From assembly GCA_011523395.1 (NCBI GenBank), contig WTGW01000220.1:1-40742 (forward strand): a stretch of DNA of 40,742 bases. Reading direction: 5' to 3'. The stretch is from Acidimicrobiia bacterium (GTDB lineage: Bacteria > Actinomycetota > Acidimicrobiia > Spongiisociales > Spongiisociaceae). The notes beneath the pieces were generated by a model, which was not told the origin of the DNA, made no database searches, and was given only the letters and a program-made list of their open reading frames with translations. Positions 32,145 through 40,738 of this stretch are shown one piece after another (position 1 is the stretch's first letter; the number at the start of each line of letters is the position of its first letter). Position numbers and translations under genes: made by a program.

Positions 32145-32801
32145 ATGTCAGACCTGATTGATGGTCTCTCGAGTGGTCTAGAGAACGCAGGCGAGAACAT
32201 ACTCTCGTTCCTACCACGGCTGATCGGGGCCCTCATAATCCTGGTGGTCGGCTGGCTGGTGGCCCGGCTGGTCCACCGGGCGTTCCAGCGCCTCTTCAAA
32301 GCAGTCGGCCTCGACGGCCTCCTGGAACGGGCCGGTCTGGCGGATCGCCTGCAGGCGGCCGGATACACCGCCACCGACCTGGCGGCGCGTGTGATCTACT
32401 GGATTGCCCTGCTGGTGGTGTTCCTGCTCACGGCGGAGGCTCTGGACGTCGAGTATCTCAGCGACATCCTGACCGACCTGATCGGATATCTGCCGCTGGT
32501 GGTGGTGGCGATTGTCGTCGTCATCGTGGCCGCCGCGTTGGGCGCCTTCCTGGCGGAGTTGGCCACTCCATGGTCGCAGGAGCGGCACATCCGGTGGCTG
32601 CCCGCCGCGGCGCGGTGGTCGGTGATCGCGCTGGGCGTCTTCGTCGCTCTCAACACGCTGAACATCGCAGAGGAGATAGTCAACACCCTGTTCATAGCCG
32701 TGGTCGGGACCGTGGGTGCCATCCTGGTGATCGCCTTCGGTGTGGGGGGAATCTCCGCGGCCAAGGAATGGTGGAGCAGGGTCCTACCCGACCGCGACTG
32801 A
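32145..32801 (+). CDS. CmpX-like / MscS-related TM-helix membrane protein
   Basis: 218 residues, ATG preceded by GGAGGT. An amphipathic start (MSDLIDGLSSGLENAGENIL) leads into a first span at about 22-42 (FLPRLIGALIILVVGWLVA), a charged stretch RLVHRAFQRLFKAVGLDGLLERAG, and further spans at about 83-100, 115-140, 155-172 and 182-205. This is the layout of small mechanosensitive-channel-related TM-helix proteins without a large cytosolic vestibule domain. It is divergent from the ECF operon, which itself carries a similar protein, and is followed by a true MscS gene. Confidence 0.82.
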   Translation: MSDLIDGLSSGLENAGENILSFLPRLIGALIILVVGWLVARLVHRAFQRLFKAVGLDGLLERAGLADRLQAAGYTATDLAARVIYWIALLVVFLLTAEALDVEYLSDILTDLIGYLPLVVVAIVVVIVAAALGAFLAELATPWSQERHIRWLPAAARWSVIALGVFVALNTLNIAEEIVNTLFIAVVGTVGAILVIAFGVGGISAAKEWWSRVLPDRD

Positions 32802-33037
32802 CCGACGTGCGGCCGTTCCCCCAGGGCCTCCACACTTCCCGGGGAACGGCCGCCGTTCGGGTTGCGCTGCCGTTGGTGGGTCTCGGGGTAGCCGCATTCG
32901 TGCTGATGCGGTCATGGGACCGCTGTCGAGTCCCATGACCGGCATAAGGTATCGGCCATGACCAGCGGCGTCTCGATCGGTGATTCATCGGGCGAACCTC
33001 CTGGCGCAGCTCGAACCCAGCACGTCCTGTCCCGGCC

Positions 33038-33949
33038 ATGAACCAGCTCTTGGAGTTCTCGTCGGATCACGTCGTAAACCTGGTCCTGAGCACCCTCGTC
33101 CTGGTGATCATCTTCGCCTTGCGCTACCTGGTGCTGCGGGCTGTGGTTCCCCGACTGGCGGATACCGAGGTCGTATACCGAGCCCGAAAGCTCTCCTTCT
33201 ACGTGGCGGTGGGGCTGGTGCTGTTCTTCCTCGGCTGGATCTGGACACGACAGTTGGCCAACGTAGGGTCGTTCATCGGTCTCCTGTCGGCGGGTATCGC
33301 CATCGCCCTGTCCGACGTGTTGAAGAACGTGGCCGGCTGGGTGTTGATCGTGTTCCGCAGGCCCTTCAAGGTGGGGGACCGCATCGAGGTGGGTGCCGAC
33401 GCGGGGGACGTGATCGACATCGGGGTGTTCCGATTCACCCTCATGGAGATCCGCAACTGGGTGGACGCCGATCAGACGACCGGACGGATCCTCCATATCC
33501 CGAACGCGACGGTGTTCTCGGAACCGTTGGCCAACTACAACGAGGGCTTCCCGTACATCTGGGTGGAAATCCCGGTAACGGTCACCTTCGAAAGCGATTG
33601 GCAACATGCCCGGGACATGGTCGCCCGGACCATCCAGCGCCACACCCTGGATCCCGACCAGGTGGCCGCCGGCAGCCACGATCGGTACGTCAGCCTGCAC
33701 CGCAACCTGGCGTCGGCGGTATACGTTGATGTCATCGACTACGGCGTCACCGTCACGGGACGCCTCCTCGTTCCACCCCGCGGCCGCCGGCTCGTCACGT
33801 CCAAGATATGGCAGGACCTGCTGCACGCAATCAACGGAGCACCGGACGTGGAACTGGCCTACCCGACCACTCGCTTCTTCCGGGCCGACCTCGAAGGAAC
33901 CGCCCACGACAACCCCGACCGTGATGACACCAAGTCACATGGGGATTGA
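33038..33949 (+). CDS. MscS family mechanosensitive ion channel
   Basis: 303 residues, ATG start. It opens under membrane tension to release solutes during osmotic downshock. Three N-terminal spans are at about 13-35, 48-68 and 75-110. The pore-lining helix and its exit read GLLSAGIAIALSDVLKNVAGWVLI, then FRRPFKVGDRIEVG, the standard MscS beta-domain entry. The alpha/beta cytosolic vestibule follows (HIPNATVFSEPLANYNEGF, VEIPVTVTFESDW). The C-terminal tail is polar. It is 236 bases downstream of the related TM-helix gene; I see no gene in that gap. Confidence 0.92.
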   Translation: MNQLLEFSSDHVVNLVLSTLVLVIIFALRYLVLRAVVPRLADTEVVYRARKLSFYVAVGLVLFFLGWIWTRQLANVGSFIGLLSAGIAIALSDVLKNVAGWVLIVFRRPFKVGDRIEVGADAGDVIDIGVFRFTLMEIRNWVDADQTTGRILHIPNATVFSEPLANYNEGFPYIWVEIPVTVTFESDWQHARDMVARTIQRHTLDPDQVAAGSHDRYVSLHRNLASAVYVDVIDYGVTVTGRLLVPPRGRRLVTSKIWQDLLHAINGAPDVELAYPTTRFFRADLEGTAHDNPDRDDTKSHGD

Positions 33950-34001
33950 TCAAGCAGTTGTCCGCACGATCCAGCCACCTGGGCAGGTATGCGGATGCGG
34001 G

Positions 34002-34091
34002 CGGAGGGAGTGGGATTCGAACCCACGAGGCGCGGTATGCGCCAACACGCTTTCCAGGCGTGCGCACTAGGCCAGACTATGCGATCCCTCC
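34002..34091 (-). tRNA. tRNA-Ser (GGA)
   Basis: 90 nt class II tRNA with acceptor GGAGGGA/TCCCTCC, anticodon loop CTGGAAA (GGA) in a CACGC/GCGTG stem, a long variable arm, and T arm GTGGGTTCGAATCCCAC. The discriminator is G and no CCA is encoded. It reads UCC and UCU. Confidence 0.95.
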
Positions 34092-34350
34092 CAGGCCGAC
34101 TGATTCTAGGAGTGTCCTGAACAATGTCCCGTTGGCGCCATGGCGGGAACGGAAACCCAGGTCGAGGCGTGGCGGGCCAACCCATCCCCGTCTTTTCAGC
34201 ATGCTCCTAGGAGGGTTCGGTGTGTCCGGAGCGCGAGGCCAGGGCTACACTCGCCGGACAGCCGTGCTACGCGGGACGCTAGGGGTGTCCTGTAGCCCGA
34301 AACCCTCTACAGGCGGGGCGGAATGCCCGTCGAAGGGTGTTGGGATGGCG

Positions 34351-34483
34351 GGGCTCTCGGTCGGCACGTGGTGTTGAGAGTCGGGTCCTACGCAGCGGAA
34401 CCCTCGTGAACCGGGTCAGGTCCGGGAGGAAGCAGCCCTAAGCGGGCGGTTCCGGGTGCCGTGGGGGTGCCGGGCTGGAGCCG
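34351..34483 (+). ncRNA. ffs: signal recognition particle RNA (4.5S type)
   Basis: The conserved domain IV hairpin is visible at 34411-34440: GGTCAGGTCC, a GGGA tetraloop, then GGAAGCAGCC. The symmetric bulge sequences bind Ffh. The outer ends GGCTC (34352-34356) and GAGCC (34478-34482) pair, with further pairing of CGGCAC to GTGCCG inside, closing a long rod of about 130 nt. The tetraloop is GGGA rather than the more common GGAA; both are GNRA loops. It lies between tRNA-Ser(GGA) and tadA. The 259 bases upstream (34092-34350) show no gene. Confidence 0.88.
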
Positions 34484-34568
34484 GCGACCGGTCGGGGCCT
34501 CGGGATCCGCATTCGACGGCGGGCTGCACGGCTCTTTGTCCTTCGTATGGCTTCGCCGGGGTTGGTGT

Positions 34569-35033
34569 ATGTCTTCCTGGATTCCTTGGATGGAGGCGGC
34601 TCTGGCCGAGGCCGGTAGAGCCCCCGCCCACCGTGACGTACCGGTGGGTGCGGTGCTGGTCGACCCGGATGGGCAGGCCGTGGCGGCGGACCACAACCGC
34701 CGCGAGGAACTTCAGGATCCCACCGCCCACGCCGAGGTGCTGGTGCTGTCGGCCGCGGCCCGCAGAGCCGGGAGGTGGCGGTTGGGCGGGCACACGCTGG
34801 TGGTCACGCTGGAGCCCTGCGCTATGTGTGCCGGGGCCGCGGTGGCGGCCCGGCTGGAACGGATCGTGTACGGGGCGCCCGACCTCAAGGCTGGAGCGGC
34901 CTGGAGCCTCTACAACATCCCCCAAGACCGGCGCTTGAACCACAGGATGGATCTGGTGGCGGGAGTAATGGAGGAAGAGTGCGCCGCCATCCTGGCCGGC
35001 TTCTTCGGACGGCTACGGTCACGAGCCGAATAG
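34569..35033 (+). CDS. tadA: tRNA-specific adenosine deaminase
   Basis: 154 residues from ATG 34569. It deaminates A34 of tRNA-Arg(ACG) to inosine. The zinc site is HAE (His54, Glu56 as the proton shuttle) with PCAMC (Cys84, Cys87). The context AHAEVLVLSAAARRAG and VVTLEPCAMCAGAAVAARLERIVYGAPDLKAGA is that of TadA rather than cytidine deaminase. No good ribosome site is visible; an in-frame region upstream lies over the SRP RNA and is not coding. It lies between the SRP RNA and tRNA-Ser(CGA), a translation-related cluster. Confidence 0.93.
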   Translation: MSSWIPWMEAALAEAGRAPAHRDVPVGAVLVDPDGQAVAADHNRREELQDPTAHAEVLVLSAAARRAGRWRLGGHTLVVTLEPCAMCAGAAVAARLERIVYGAPDLKAGAAWSLYNIPQDRRLNHRMDLVAGVMEEECAAILAGFFGRLRSRAE

Positions 35034-35105
35034 CGCCTGCCACCGGATCAGGCATGGCCTGGTTAGGGCCGACCGTCGGTAGCCGGGTACAATCCAAGGC
35101 CCTCC

Positions 35106-35195
35106 GGAGGGGTCGCATAGTCTGGCCTAGTGCGCGGCACTCGAAATGCCGTAGGGGGTTGCTCCTCCTCGTGGGTTCGAATCCCACCCCCTCCG
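35106..35195 (+). tRNA. tRNA-Ser (CGA)
   Basis: 90 nt class II tRNA with acceptor GGAGGGG/CCCCTCC, anticodon loop CTCGAAA (CGA) in a CGGCA/TGCCG stem, a long variable arm and T arm GTGGGTTCGAATCCCAC. No CCA is encoded. The first 24 bases (GTCGCATAGTCTGGCCTAG) are nearly the same as in tRNA-Ser(GGA) at 34002-34091, so the two look like duplicates. Confidence 0.95.
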
Positions 35196-35310
35196 CCCCG
35201 AGTCGAAGATCCCCACGACCCGCGGGCTCCTGGATGTGATCCGGTCGTTACACGTCCCTTGGGCGCGGCTCGTCGGGTCCAAGGCGGCTCCCGCCAGGGC
35301 CTAGTCATCT

Positions 35311-35333
35311 CTACTCTAACAATGTTATAGTAG
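35311..35333. promoter_or_regulatory. 23-bp palindrome over the start of the AlbA_2 gene
   Basis: CTACTCTAACA (35311-35321) and TGTTATAGTAG (35323-35333) are inverted copies with one mismatch around a single central A. The right arm contains TATAGT (35326-35331), a -10-like hexamer 6 bases from the ATG at 35338, so transcription could be leaderless. The site is probably an operator that overlaps the promoter. A similar half-site, ACTCTAAC, follows the gene at about 36751-36758. Confidence 0.7.
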
Positions 35334-35337
35334 TGGA

Positions 35338-36753
35338 ATGCGTGCAGCCACGATGGATCAGGCGCTCGCCCAGTCGCCGGACAAGCGCGGTGACGCGCTG
35401 CTAGGCCTGGCCGAGGACCAATGGTTCGACCGGAAGAGTGCCCGTGTCAAACCCCGGAAGCTGGCCGAGGCACTGGTCGGATTCGCCAACGCTGAAGGCG
35501 GCGCTGTCGTCGTGGGGCTATCCGAGGGCCGGGTAGAGGGAATCGACGCCACCGGATCGGCGCACCTCTCTGCTCTACAGCAAGCCGCTCTCGACTTCAC
35601 CCGTCCCGCAGTGCGATGCGAGACCAGGCTTGTTAAGTGCCGCAACGCAGCCGGCAAGGCGGACCGGCTGCTTGTTATCACCGTAGCCTCCTCCGAACAG
35701 GTCCACGCCGACCATCGGGATCAGGTGTTTCTGCGCGTAGGTGACGAGACCCGCAGGCTTGACTTTTTCCAGCGCCAGAACCTCACATACGACAAGGGCC
35801 AGGCTTCATATGAAGTAACGCCGCTGACGGACGCAGGCTTCGACGATCTCGACACGGATCTTCTGGCGGAATACGCCGGAGCCACTTCCCACCCGGATCC
35901 GCTGCGACTGCTCAAGGCTCGCAATCTCATAACCAGTGGCGGGGAAATCACCGCCGCCGCCGTGCTGCTATTCGGAACGAATCCCCAGCGATGGTTCCCC
36001 GAGGCCCGCGTTCGTGTGCTGCGGTACCAGGGCACCGAGCGTGGCACCGGCGCTCGGCAGCGTTTAATAGATGATATCGATGTCGAAGGACCAATTCCCC
36101 ACCAAATTGTCCGTGCTCGCCAGGTCATCTTCGACCACATACCCACCCGTCGAGCTCTCGTCCGGGGCCGCTTCGAGCAGGTGTTACTGGTTCCCGAAGA
36201 CGCGTGGCTCGAGGGCCTCGTCAACGCGGTGGTACATCGGTCATACAACATTGGGAGCGACCACATCCGAGTCGAGATTCTCGACGACCGGGTGGAGATC
36301 GAGAGCCCTGGACGGTTTCCCGGCATCGTAAGTCTGAACCGGCCTCGTGACATCACCCGGTTCGCCCGCAACCCCAGAATCACACGTGTCTGTGCCGACC
36401 TTCGCTTCGGTCAGGAATTGGGCGAGGGTATCCGGCGAATATTCGATGAAATGCAACTGGCCGGGCTCTCAGACCCCGTGTACAGGCAGACAGCGGGCAG
36501 CGTGCGTCTACAGCTTTCTTACCGACCGGCGGACCGGGAACTCGAACAGCGGCTGCCGCCAGGGGCTCGGGATGTCCTGCGCGCCATCAATGAGGCAGGC
36601 CGTCTCAGCACAGGCGATACGATGCGCGTCACCCGCCAGGCCCGGCCCACGGTGCTCCGGCATCTTCGGGCGCTCGAGGCCGAGGGTTTGATCGAGTGGG
36701 TAGGTCAGTCGACAAAGGACCCGCGAGCCTACTGGACCCGTAGGGTCGAATAA
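35338..36753 (+). CDS. AlbA_2 (Schlafen-like) ATP-binding transcriptional regulator
   Basis: 471 residues, ATG start. The N-terminal AlbA_2/Schlafen-type domain shows EDQWFDRKSARVKPRKLAEAL, then VGFANAEGGAVVVGLSEG, VITVASSEQVH and VFLRVGDETRRL (about 25-140). A GHKL-type HATPase_c_4 domain shows LEGLVNAVVHRSYNIGSDHI and ESPGRFPG (about 275-385). A C-terminal winged helix is at about 405-465 (GRLSTGDTMRVTRQARPTVLRHLRALEAEGLIEW). Such proteins are usually described as divergent AAA-type or predicted transcriptional regulators and occur near mobile or defence genes. The palindrome at 35311-35333 suggests that it represses itself. It is a single gene here, and its base use is somewhat less G/C-rich than in its neighbours. 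Confidence 0.88.
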   Translation: MRAATMDQALAQSPDKRGDALLGLAEDQWFDRKSARVKPRKLAEALVGFANAEGGAVVVGLSEGRVEGIDATGSAHLSALQQAALDFTRPAVRCETRLVKCRNAAGKADRLLVITVASSEQVHADHRDQVFLRVGDETRRLDFFQRQNLTYDKGQASYEVTPLTDAGFDDLDTDLLAEYAGATSHPDPLRLLKARNLITSGGEITAAAVLLFGTNPQRWFPEARVRVLRYQGTERGTGARQRLIDDIDVEGPIPHQIVRARQVIFDHIPTRRALVRGRFEQVLLVPEDAWLEGLVNAVVHRSYNIGSDHIRVEILDDRVEIESPGRFPGIVSLNRPRDITRFARNPRITRVCADLRFGQELGEGIRRIFDEMQLAGLSDPVYRQTAGSVRLQLSYRPADRELEQRLPPGARDVLRAINEAGRLSTGDTMRVTRQARPTVLRHLRALEAEGLIEWVGQSTKDPRAYWTRRVE

Positions 36754-36860
36754 CTCTAACGAAATTACATCGCCATACTTTCCAGTCTGCTGTGAGACAG
36801 ACTCGGCTACCCGCGGCCTCGCATGGCCGGCGCCCGTGGCGTACCACCGGATGGAGAGGC

Positions 36861-37850
36861 TCAGGCGCAGATCGGCAACCGGGCGTTGGCGTCCCATCTG
36901 GTGTTGAACTGCCACGGGACCTCCCCGCTGACGATGCGGTCTCTGGCCTGCCACCACAGGTTCGCCCACTCGACCGAGTCGGTGAGGACCTGCTCGGGGT
37001 AGGCCTCGCTGCGGGCTATGAATCCGGGGAAGACCGAGCGGCCGGTGGGCTGGCCGATCGGTTGGTAGCGGAGGTCGAAGCTCCAGCGTATGGCATCGCT
37101 GTGGTTCTCCAGCGAGGCGTGCTCTGTCAGCTTGTGCAACAACACCACCCCTCCCGCTCCCACCACCAGAGGCACCACCCGGTCCCGGTCGATGATCACC
37201 TCGGGTATGTACGTGGTAGCGGAGGCGGCGGTTCCGGGACAATGCATGGTCAGGTCGTCGCGGTGGCTGCCGCGTTCCGCAACCAGGCACCCGTTGTCGA
37301 CCGTGGAGTCGGTGACGGCCACCCAGACGGTGAGCATGTCGGTGCCGTCGGCCTCGGGTTCGATGACCCCGCTGTCCTGGTGCCACTCCGTGGCGGCGAT
37401 GTTGGAGTCGGTGACTGCGGTCGGAAGGTAGCGGGCGGGTGGCTTGATCCGGGTGTGCTGTACCGGGTTGGAGTAGATCTCGGGCCCGATGACCGATTCG
37501 GCGATATCGAGCAGGCGCGGGTTGGTGAGGAGGTCGAACACGGCGGATCCGGTGTTCATGGTGTGGCTGTGGTCGAGCTCCTTGACCATCGGCAGGCAGA
37601 TGTCGAGGTGCTGGTAGAGCGTGTACACGTCGTCGATGTGGTGCATCGCCTCGATGTAGCGCTCGGAGAAGTTCGTGCCACGCCGCGGCGGGATCCGTCC
37701 CTGAGACACCAGGCCGGCGGTCACCCGGTCGAGTATCTCCCGGTACTCCTGCTCGATCGCCGCCAGGTCTTCCTCGCCGAGGACGCCCTCGACCACGAGG
37801 TACCCGTCTCGGTCGAACTGCTCGAGTTGCTCGACAGTGAGGCCCGACAT
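36861..37850 (-). CDS. phytanoyl-CoA dioxygenase family protein
   Basis: 329 residues, ATG with GGAGGTGA 4 bases upstream, one of the best ribosome sites in the window. It is a non-haem Fe(II)/2-oxoglutarate dioxygenase. The iron facial triad begins WHQDSG (His157, Asp159); the distal His is probably His239 or His244 in LLHKLTEHAS, and Arg255 (AIRWSFDLRY) likely binds 2-oxoglutarate. The start DRDGYLVVEGVL is typical of PhyH proteins that modify small molecules. The substrate is unknown; relatives hydroxylate lipids, osmolytes or antibiotics. It is not in an operon with a recognisable pathway. Confidence 0.88.
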   Translation of the reverse strand: MSGLTVEQLEQFDRDGYLVVEGVLGEEDLAAIEQEYREILDRVTAGLVSQGRIPPRRGTNFSERYIEAMHHIDDVYTLYQHLDICLPMVKELDHSHTMNTGSAVFDLLTNPRLLDIAESVIGPEIYSNPVQHTRIKPPARYLPTAVTDSNIAATEWHQDSGVIEPEADGTDMLTVWVAVTDSTVDNGCLVAERGSHRDDLTMHCPGTAASATTYIPEVIIDRDRVVPLVVGAGGVVLLHKLTEHASLENHSDAIRWSFDLRYQPIGQPTGRSVFPGFIARSEAYPEQVLTDSVEWANLWWQARDRIVSGEVPWQFNTRWDANARLPICA

Positions 37851-37931
37851 CCGTCACCTCCACGCCGCAGTGTTGAACCGCCAGGCTATACGCGCCGCAG
37901 GCCGGCCGCGCGGGACTTCGAGCCCGTAGGG

Positions 37932-38354
37932 CTAGCCGAACCTGGTCGGACCGGCTCGTTCGGGCGATATCCGGATTAGGACGCGGCGCTCCTCATGCAT
38001 GGCGGCGCGGTATTCGTCCCAGTCGGGGTGCTCGCCCGAGAGCAGCCGGTAGTAGTCGATCAGGGCATCCATCGCCTCGGGCAGGCTGATGATCTCGGCA
38101 GCACCGTCGATCTGCACCCACTGGCCGTAGAAGCCGTCGGTGAACATGCACACCGACGCCCTCGGATCCCGTCTCAGGTTCTTGACCTTGTAGGCGGTCT
38201 CCCGGCTCGACACAACCACGTAACCGTCGGAGTCCACTCCGGCCACGATCGGTGACATCTGCGGTCCGCCATCCGAGCGGTGGGTGAGCAGGATGCCGCG
38301 ATGGTTCGCCTCGATGAAGTCACGGGACTGGTCGATGTCCATGGGCCCCGACAT
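37932..38354 (-). CDS. PPOX-class / F420-dependent flavin-type oxidoreductase
   Basis: 140 residues, ATG start; an ATG at residue 5 is also possible. The split beta-barrel fold is suggested by FIEANHRGILLTHRSDGGPQMSP, then DGYVVVSSRETAYKVKNLRRDPRASVCMF, GQWVQIDGAAEIISLP and VLIRISPERAGPTRFG. The K-x-x-N-L-R-R-D-P-R motif is characteristic of the actinobacterial F420-binding pyridoxamine-oxidase-like group. It probably reduces a small substrate with F420H2 (or FMN); the substrate is unknown. It is a single gene. Confidence 0.85.
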   Translation of the reverse strand: MSGPMDIDQSRDFIEANHRGILLTHRSDGGPQMSPIVAGVDSDGYVVVSSRETAYKVKNLRRDPRASVCMFTDGFYGQWVQIDGAAEIISLPEAMDALIDYYRLLSGEHPDWDEYRAAMHEERRVLIRISPERAGPTRFG

Positions 38355-38421
38355 TACCTTCGGTTGGATGTCTATTTCGCGACGCGTCCGAAGCCAAGGC
38401 GAGGAACCTACGATATGGCAC

Positions 38422-38510
38422 GGAGGGATGGCCGAGCGGACGAAGGCGTCGGTCTTGAAAACCGATGGACCCGGCGACGGGTCTCGTGGGTTCGAATCCC
38501 ACTCCCTCCG
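38422..38510 (+). tRNA. tRNA-Ser (UGA)
   Basis: 89 nt class II tRNA with acceptor GGAGGGA/TCCCTCC, D arm TGGCCGAGCGG, anticodon loop CTTGAAA (TGA) in a TCGGT/ACCGA stem, a long variable arm and T arm GTGGGTTCGAATCCCAC. No CCA is encoded. It reads UCA and, by wobble, other UCN codons. Confidence 0.96.
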
Positions 38511-38553
38511 CTCAGATAGGTAGGGGGCTCGGGTAGACAGCAGTTACGGGTCG

Positions 38554-39630
38554 CTATGACCTTTGGAGGGCCGGCGCCCTCACCAAACGGGTAACGGCTT
38601 CATCCGCTGCTTCGCCGAAGTACTTGTCCGTATACACGCTGTGTATGGGTACGTGGAAGCGTCTGGTCTCCACGTGGAAATGTATGCCCAGGATCAGGTC
38701 CAGGACGCTGCCGGTGCAGACTCCGTCGGTCCGCTCACACCACGACCCTATCCGGGACTCGATATCGGACGGTGCGTAGGGTGTGTGCGGACCGATCCTG
38801 AGGAACGTCAACCCATCGAGGTTCAGGAGCCCGTTGCTGGTCGAGCATCTGACGGTTCCACGCCTCCAGGGTGACATCGTTCCCGCGATTCCCTGCCGGC
38901 AGTTCTCGATCGACTCTGTGCTTTCCCCCTCAGGGAGATGAAGGGTCGGGTCGCTGAACAGGGCGACGTGGGCGATCCGATCCCTTGTTGCCTTGCCGAG
39001 CAGGAACAGGCTCCGTCTGATGACCTGGGCACCCTGGGAGAACCCGCCGACCAGGAACACCTCGTCAGGGCACTCGGTCCCTCGATCCTCGAGGTACGCG
39101 GTGAGCTCGCCGATGCCCTCGATGACGGAGTTGCGGTATTCCAGTGCCCCCAGACCGTCGATCTCGAGCAGATCGCTTCCCGAGGGCGGCTGGCTTGCGT
39201 CCTGGCGGGAGATCCGCCTGATCAAGGACACGATGACCCTGATGAAGTTGGTGCGGTACAGGTCGAGGATCGCTGAGATCCCGACGGCCCGGTAGCGGTA
39301 ACCGCCGTAGTCTCGGGTTCCCAGCTCGTACTTGTTGATCGAATAGCCCGGCAGGCGGGTCTCTACATGATCGAAGAAGGCCCGGGCCATACCCCCGTGA
39401 CCGCTGCTGGTCGCTAGTTCCTGATCGGAACCGCGGGCGAACACGACCGTGAGGTCGGAGCATGGCGGTTCCACGACATCGTCGGCTCTTGCGGGCGACA
39501 TGCCCACCCCGGAACCCGAAGCAGCTATCAGGACCACCAGCACGCCCGCCAGCAACCTGCGCGCCGATCCCGGCGCTTCCCGCAGAGGCGACGAAGAGTT
39601 ACGCGTAGCCGACCAGAGAGGGTTTTCCAC
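38554..39630 (-). CDS. secreted cutinase-like serine esterase
   Basis: 358 residues from a GTG start. A signal peptide with a basic n-region (SARR) and a hydrophobic core at about 26-38 ends near ARADD (48-52). The alpha/beta-hydrolase core begins TVVFARGSDQE. The nucleophile elbow is GGFSQGAQV with Ser198. The catalytic Asp and His are likely in the CTGSVLDL to HFHVETRRFHVPIHSVYTD region (about residues 305-336). Several cysteines (Cys57, Cys187 and later ones) suggest disulfides, as in cutinases and mycobacterial cutinase-like proteins. It probably hydrolyses lipid or polyester substrates outside the cell. At over 300 mature residues it is longer than fungal cutinases (about 200). Confidence 0.82.
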   Translation of the reverse strand: MENPLWSATRNSSSPLREAPGSARRLLAGVLVVLIAASGSGVGMSPARADDVVEPPCSDLTVVFARGSDQELATSSGHGGMARAFFDHVETRLPGYSINKYELGTRDYGGYRYRAVGISAILDLYRTNFIRVIVSLIRRISRQDASQPPSGSDLLEIDGLGALEYRNSVIEGIGELTAYLEDRGTECPDEVFLVGGFSQGAQVIRRSLFLLGKATRDRIAHVALFSDPTLHLPEGESTESIENCRQGIAGTMSPWRRGTVRCSTSNGLLNLDGLTFLRIGPHTPYAPSDIESRIGSWCERTDGVCTGSVLDLILGIHFHVETRRFHVPIHSVYTDKYFGEAADEAVTRLVRAPALQRS

Positions 39631-39719
39631 GCCAGGTCACTCTAGGTCGGACCGGGGTCTAACAACTGTCGGGTTGCGGCTGGCGCCCGGCGCGAAAGGC
39701 GTGTTCCGCACCGCAGGTG

Positions 39720-40559
39720 CTACCGGTACGAGTCGGATCCGTGGGTGCGGCCGGGTGGTTCGCGTCCCAGGAGGTCGAGCATGCCGGCGCCGGCCTCCTT
39801 GAACCAGTCGAAGAGGATCCGCACGTCGGTGCCGACGCAGAAGTGCTTGACGCCCAGGTCGAGGTACCGCTCGGCGCCGTCGCGGTCCCTCAACTCGGCT
39901 CTCGGAGCGATTCCCATCCGGAGCGCGGTGGAGATCACATGTTCCTCCGCCTCCCTGACCCGGGGGTGGCTCAGCTGTCCTGCCAGGCCGATGCTCATCG
40001 CGTAGTCCGCCGGGCCGAACTGGACCATGTCCACCCCGTCCACCGAGAGGAGATCCTCCAGGTTCTCCACCGCCGGGTCCTTCTCGATCATCAGCGCTAC
40101 CACGGCCCGGTCGAGGGCCTCCACGAAGGCCGGGGTTCCCGCCTCGAGCACCAGCCCCACATCGCGGCGGAGGCCGACGCCGTGGCGGCCGCCGGAGCCC
40201 GGGGCCTCGGCCCGGACCGCGCTGACGCACTCCTCGACGTCTTCGACGGTGCGGGGGTCGGAGAACAGGACGTTCTGGATGCCCGAGCCGATCGCCCGGA
40301 CCGCCAAGTAGGTACGCGGCTCCTGCTCGATCTTCATCATGGCCGACATGTGGTCGAACAGCTCGACCGCCCGGCCCAGATTCTCCAGGGCGTAGAGGTC
40401 GTACGGCCCGTACTCGGCCACGAACTCCACGTAGTCGAACATCCCCGACAGGCCGACCAGCTCCACGACCGAGGGCCAGGAGCTGATGAGATGGGTGCCC
40501 AGGGTGGCCTGGTCGGCATCCAGCAGTTCCCGTAGCCGGTTACGTCGCAACTCGGTCAT
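39720..40559 (-). CDS. HpcH/HpaI aldolase / citrate lyase family protein
   Basis: 279 residues, ATG start. It has the TIM-barrel aldolase layout of class II pyruvate aldolases: LGTHLISSWPSVVELVG, then FDYVEFVAEYGPYDLYALEN, VALMIEKDPAVENLEDLLSVDGVDMVQFGPADYAMSIG and FCVGTDVRILFDWFKEAG. The E-K-x-x-A-V-x-N segment corresponds to the metal-binding glutamate region, and GPADYAMS to the metal-binding Asp loop of HpaI. The usual basic residue near the start cannot be placed with confidence. It probably cleaves or forms a C-C bond with pyruvate or a similar oxo-acid. No pathway genes are adjacent. Confidence 0.88.
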   Translation of the reverse strand: MTELRRNRLRELLDADQATLGTHLISSWPSVVELVGLSGMFDYVEFVAEYGPYDLYALENLGRAVELFDHMSAMMKIEQEPRTYLAVRAIGSGIQNVLFSDPRTVEDVEECVSAVRAEAPGSGGRHGVGLRRDVGLVLEAGTPAFVEALDRAVVALMIEKDPAVENLEDLLSVDGVDMVQFGPADYAMSIGLAGQLSHPRVREAEEHVISTALRMGIAPRAELRDRDGAERYLDLGVKHFCVGTDVRILFDWFKEAGAGMLDLLGREPPGRTHGSDSYR

Positions 40560-40645
40560 CTCCCCGGATGGTCGGACTTGTCGGGACGCAGCCCGACTGG
40601 ACGGACGGCGGATGAGGCCGGCACACCAGCCGGCCCGACCACACG

Positions 40646-40738
<93 letters not shown>

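Noticed and set aside
32912-33907. Long minus-strand frame opposite the MscS gene
   Set aside because: It is the mirror of a well-supported MscS gene, and its translation is rich in Gly, Asp, His and Val without motifs.
34242-34298. Hairpin GGGCTAC ... GTAGCCC upstream of the SRP RNA
   Set aside because: The 43-base loop and only 7 paired bases make a functional structure unlikely; no T run follows.
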